Shown: positions 4,995-7,602 of the stretch, in pieces
Layout: every line of letters begins with the position of its first letter
Position numbering within the stretch: position 1 is the first letter of the stretch
NCBI GenBank assembly: GCA_011390385.1
Contig: JAABSN010000163.1
Coordinates: 1-7,602 of the forward strand
Length of the DNA stretch: 7,602 nt
Direction: 5' to 3'
DNA from: Thioalkalivibrio nitratireducens
Lineage (GTDB): Bacteria; Pseudomonadota; Gammaproteobacteria; Ectothiorhodospirales; Ectothiorhodospiraceae
Translations under genes and position numbers: made by a program
The notes under the pieces: generated by a model
Seen by the model: only the letters and a program-made list of their open reading frames with translations
Told to the model about the DNA's origin: nothing
Databases searched by the model: none

Positions 4995-6663
4995 CTGGGC
5001 TTTCCTGCGCCGTGTTTTCCGGGGCAGCCGGGTCTGGACGGGCGCGGCCTACGTGCTGTTGGCGTTGACCTGGATTGCCGGTCTTGCTCTGCTGGCGCTT
5101 TCAGGGTGGTTCATCACCGCTTCCGCGCTCGCGGGTGCGGGTTTCCTGCTGGGTCTGGAATTGTTCACACCGTCTGCCGGCATTCGGGCCGCTGCCTTGC
5201 TGCGCACGCTGTCCCGCTACGGCGAGCGCGTGATCGGCCATGAAGCGGTATTGCGGGTGCTCGCCAGACTCCGCACTCGCAGTTTCGCGTCGCTCTCGCG
5301 CCTTCCGGTCGCCACCCAGCGGCGGTTGCGCAGTGGCGACCTGCAAAACCGGCTGACCAACGACATCGACACGCTGGATGCCATCCCGCTGCGCATCACC
5401 GGTCCGATCGTCGCGGCGAGCCTCGCGGTGCTCGCCGCAGCCGGCATTGCTTTCTGGCTGGCGCCCTGGCCAGCGATGGCGCTGCTGCTGGCGGCTGCCG
5501 GCGGCACCTTCGCTGCTTCGCTGCTGGCAGCACGCCTGGGGCAGGCACGCGGGCGCGCACTGGTCCAGCAACGCAGCGTGCAACGGGTTGCCTTGCTGGA
5601 CTATTTCGGCGGACTCGCCGACCTGATCGCCTACCGGCGCGTCGATGCCGAGCGCGCCCGGCTTGCGGCCCTCGAAAATGAGCGGGCCACAGGTGTCCTG
5701 TTTCAGGAACGCGTGAGCCTTGTCGCCGACCAGGTCGTCCAGAGTGTGGTGGCGGTGACCACGCTCGCGATGCTGGGGCTCGCCCTGCATTGGTACGCCA
5801 CCGGCATCATCGATGCCCCCGTGGCGGTTCTGCTGACGCTGATGACCCTTGGCTTGAATGAGGCGTTGAGCACGCTCCCGGGTGCTTTCTGGCGCACCGG
5901 GGAAAGCCTGCAGGCCGCAACCCGGCTACGGGAACTTGGTATCGACCCGTCGGCCGAGCCGCGACCCACGGTACGGACGGACGACCCGGGAACTCCGGAA
6001 CGACAGGCTGTAGCCTGCGGGTTTCAGGTCTTCGATCTCGCGATCGGATTTCCTGAAAACCGGCCGCTGCTGGCCGGGCTCAGCTTCGTGCTGGAGCCGG
6101 GGCGGCCGCTGATCATCCACGGCGGCAGCGGTCTGGGCAAGAGCACACTGCTCGAAACCCTGGCCGGCGAACGCATTCCGCTGGCCGGCAACATCCACCT
6201 CGAAGGGCGCAGCATCGCGGAATGGCCTGAACCACTGCGCTATCGCAGCATCGGCTACCTGCCTCAGGCAACCGAGTTGCTTGACGACAGCGTGGCGCGG
6301 AACCTGCGTCTGGGACAACCGGCACTTCCAGACGAGACGCTATGGAACGTACTGGAGCAGGTCGACCTGGCCAATGCGCTGCGCAACGAGGGTTCCGGGC
6401 TGGATTACCTCGTCGGCGAAATGGGGCGCCGCTTGTCGGGGGGCCAGGCCCGCCGGATGGCACTGGCGCGGCTGTTACTGCGCGACGCACCGGTGGTGTT
6501 GCTCGACGAACCCTTCTCAGGGCTCGACCGCCTCACGGAACAGCGAATTCTCGCCCGCATCTCGCCATGGCTTGCCACCCGCCGTTCAGTCATCGTAACC
6601 CACGCTCCCGAAAACCTTCCGCAGGAATGGCCGCGCCTGGAAGTCGGCGGCACTAAACGCTGA
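4987..6663 (+). CDS. cydC: CydC: ABC half-transporter for cytochrome bd assembly
   Basis: The second half of the CydDC heterodimer (558 residues). The membrane domain contains SGWFITASALAG (39-50) and SAGIRAAALLRTLSRYGER, which align well with E. coli CydC. Arg81 and His85 (RVIGHEAVLR) fall at the same numbers as the E. coli CydC residues implicated in heme binding. The ATPase domain has Walker A GGSGLGKST (379-387, Lys385), Q-loop Gln427, LSGGQ (483-487), Walker B VVLLDEP (Asp507, Glu508) and switch His539, so both sites of the dimer should be competent. The start is ATG 4987 in the overlap ATGTCTGA (4987-4994) with the end of cydD, which implies translational coupling. An in-frame ATG at 4906 would overlap cydD by 89 bases and add a 27-residue tail foreign to the family. 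The C-terminus ends soon after the switch region and is shorter than in E. coli CydC (573 aa). Confidence 0.95.
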   Translation: MSDWAFLRRVFRGSRVWTGAAYVLLALTWIAGLALLALSGWFITASALAGAGFLLGLELFTPSAGIRAAALLRTLSRYGERVIGHEAVLRVLARLRTRSFASLSRLPVATQRRLRSGDLQNRLTNDIDTLDAIPLRITGPIVAASLAVLAAAGIAFWLAPWPAMALLLAAAGGTFAASLLAARLGQARGRALVQQRSVQRVALLDYFGGLADLIAYRRVDAERARLAALENERATGVLFQERVSLVADQVVQSVVAVTTLAMLGLALHWYATGIIDAPVAVLLTLMTLGLNEALSTLPGAFWRTGESLQAATRLRELGIDPSAEPRPTVRTDDPGTPERQAVACGFQVFDLAIGFPENRPLLAGLSFVLEPGRPLIIHGGSGLGKSTLLETLAGERIPLAGNIHLEGRSIAEWPEPLRYRSIGYLPQATELLDDSVARNLRLGQPALPDETLWNVLEQVDLANALRNEGSGLDYLVGEMGRRLSGGQARRMALARLLLRDAPVVLLDEPFSGLDRLTEQRILARISPWLATRRSVIVTHAPENLPQEWPRLEVGGTKR

Positions 6664-6871
6664 TCGTCGCGGTACCCGGTCAGAATGGGAGCCGTCTGGC
6701 GCGATCCGGCTGCACCTTACGCCCCTTATGCACCTGGCAGGGTGCAATGAGTGCAACGAATAGCGCCACCAGAAGCCCATGCGAGGCAGTACCGCTGCAT
6801 TGTGGCCGCCGGTGTGATCGGCGGTTCCGAAGGACAACCGAGTTCGAATCGACTGCGCGCCAATTGGGGCC
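6664..6871. other. Convergent intergenic region with two stem-loops
   Basis: Between the cydC stop and the end of the minus-strand methyltransferase gene there are 208 bases with no credible gene. Two hairpins are visible: TGCACC-TGGCAG-GGTGCA (6729-6746) and CCGCCG-GTGTGAT-CGGCGG (6806-6824). Neither is followed by a T-run on either strand. Either may act as a weak two-way terminator or 3'-end stabiliser for the converging transcripts. Confidence 0.3.
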
Positions 6872-7486
6872 TCAGCAGTCTGAACTGCCCGTTGCATGCC
6901 TGACGAATCGCGCCAGTTGTGTGGTACTGCCGCGAAGGGAATCCGACGGTCCGACGCCAAAGAATCGGACGGTGTAGGAGTTTCGCCTCGCAACTCCGCG
7001 CGCCCACTGCATGAATTTTGCCCGCGTCCATTCAAAGCGATGGCCGGGATGCCTTACCTGTCCCGGCGCGAGACCATACAAGGGGTTGTACTCGCTGTTG
7101 GGGGTGGTCACCAATACCGTCGTCGGCGCCGTGTTCGCAAAGACAGCGGCCTCCACCCGGGACAGTCGCCGCGGATCCAGATGTTCGATGGTTTCGATCA
7201 GGGTCGCGGCATCAAAACCGACCCATTCGGGATCAGAAACGTCGAATGACCCGAAACGGACCTCGGTCCGGCTGTTGACGCCCGCAGACCCGAGCACTTG
7301 TCGCGCCACGGCGAGTGCACCATGGTCGATATCGATCCCGACCAGGCGATCGAACTGCGCGTGAGGAGCGAGGCGTTGCAGCAATTCGCCTTCTCCGCAG
7401 CCCAGATCCAGCACCCTGCGGGCCCCACTGGCCAGCAGGTGACCAACGACTGCCTCCAGACGCTCTTCGTGCAGAGCGGTCGCCAT
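6872..7486 (-). CDS. Stand-alone Hen1-type RNA 3'-terminal ribose 2'-O-methyltransferase
   Basis: A 204-residue class I SAM-dependent methyltransferase. SAM motif I is VLDLGCGEGELL (25-36) and the acidic motif II is GIDID (50-54). The specific sign of Hen1 is the metal-binding set ExxEH at LIETIEHLDP (Glu98, Glu101, His102) with a later His149 in GHRFEWTRAKF, spaced as in bacterial Hen1 (47 residues from His to His, against 48 in the Clostridium thermocellum enzyme). VLVTTPNSEYN (124-134) is also typical. Hen1 methylates the 2'-OH of RNA 3' ends; bacterial Hen1 works with Pnkp to mark RNA during repair of ribotoxin cuts. Bacterial Hen1 usually has about 460 residues, with an N-terminal ligase-activating domain. 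Here the protein begins at the domain boundary, an in-frame TGA lies two codons before the ATG, and no Pnkp gene is in view. A weak GGTGA ribosome-binding site (7490-7494) is only three bases away. The family call is firm; the substrate is unknown. Confidence 0.88.
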   Translation of the reverse strand: MATALHEERLEAVVGHLLASGARRVLDLGCGEGELLQRLAPHAQFDRLVGIDIDHGALAVARQVLGSAGVNSRTEVRFGSFDVSDPEWVGFDAATLIETIEHLDPRRLSRVEAAVFANTAPTTVLVTTPNSEYNPLYGLAPGQVRHPGHRFEWTRAKFMQWARGVARRNSYTVRFFGVGPSDSLRGSTTQLARFVRHATGSSDC

Positions 7487-7489
7487 TGG

Positions 7490-7513
7490 TCACCAGAACC
7501 CACCGACAGTCAT
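7490..7513 (-). other. Seven-codon open frame just before the Hen1-type gene
   Basis: An ATG at 7513 (minus strand), behind an AGGTGAGG-like ribosome-binding site, reads MTVGGFW and stops at TGA. The stop is followed after one codon (CCA) by the ATG of the methyltransferase gene in the same frame. It may be a translated leader that delivers ribosomes to the main start, a nonsense-shortened former N-terminus, or chance. Confidence 0.2.
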
Positions 7514-7579
7514 GGCCTCAAAACCTCACCTGATTAGCACGAATGCTCCGCAAACCGGACTCGCGCATGAATTCACCCC

Positions 7580-7602
7580 GTCATTGCGAGCGCAGCGCGG
7601 CA
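7580..7602 (+). repeat. Terminus of a dispersed intergenic repeat, cut by the window edge
   Basis: GTCATTGCGAGCGCAGCGCG and the next bases match 20 of 22 positions of the right end of the element between cydA and cydB (2048-2070, read on the minus strand). The sequence is of the common GTCATTGCGAG intergenic repeat type. The rest of this copy lies beyond the window, so its length and partner end are unknown. Confidence 0.6.

Noticed and set aside
6826..6865. GAGTTCGAATCGA and a following GCGCGCCA resembling a tRNA T-arm and 3' end
   Set aside because: The bases flanking the TTCGAAT loop do not pair beyond one G-C, and no matching acceptor, D-arm or anticodon arm lies at the right distance upstream.

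Overview
The window is GC-rich chromosomal DNA, dense in genes. Protein families and codon use fit a gammaproteobacterium, perhaps of the Chromatiales/Xanthomonadales type. That placement is inferred from general resemblance, not from a marker gene. No plasmid, phage, IS transposase, CRISPR array, rRNA or convincing tRNA is visible.

Layout: (1) At the left, on the minus strand, lies a 67-aa bacterioferritin-associated ferredoxin gene (bfd, 68-271). A well-formed promoter precedes it, with a possible Fur site between its -35 and -10 boxes. (2) A 236-base divergent intergenic region follows. (3) On the plus strand is a four-gene cytochrome bd cluster: cydA (508-1905), cydB (2117-3115), cydD (about 3276-4994) and cydC (4987-6663). 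(4) A convergent minus-strand gene (6872-7486) encodes a stand-alone Hen1-type RNA 3'-end 2'-O-methyltransferase. (5) The last bases hold the start of a dispersed intergenic repeat.

How the genes work together: CydA and CydB form the heme-containing quinol oxidase that reduces O2 at high affinity without pumping protons. CydD and CydC form the inner-membrane ABC exporter/heme-transport system needed to assemble that oxidase. Having all four genes on one strand, with cydD and cydC overlapping by 8 bases, makes a self-sufficient oxidase-plus-assembly unit. The divergent bfd serves iron release from bacterioferritin, so the intergenic region links iron status to a heme-rich oxidase, at least by position.

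Noteworthy points: the oxidase is the short-Q-loop (CIO-like) form but keeps the quinol-site Lys/Glu pair. CydC keeps Arg81/His85, at the positions implicated in heme binding in E. coli CydC. A hairpin-rich repeat of about 150 bases separates cydA from cydB, and a close relative of its terminus recurs at the right edge of the window. The Hen1 protein has only the methyltransferase half of the usual bacterial Hen1 and no visible Pnkp partner. Nothing here amounts to a clearly new system; the Hen1 orphan and the repeat inside the cyd operon are the best leads.
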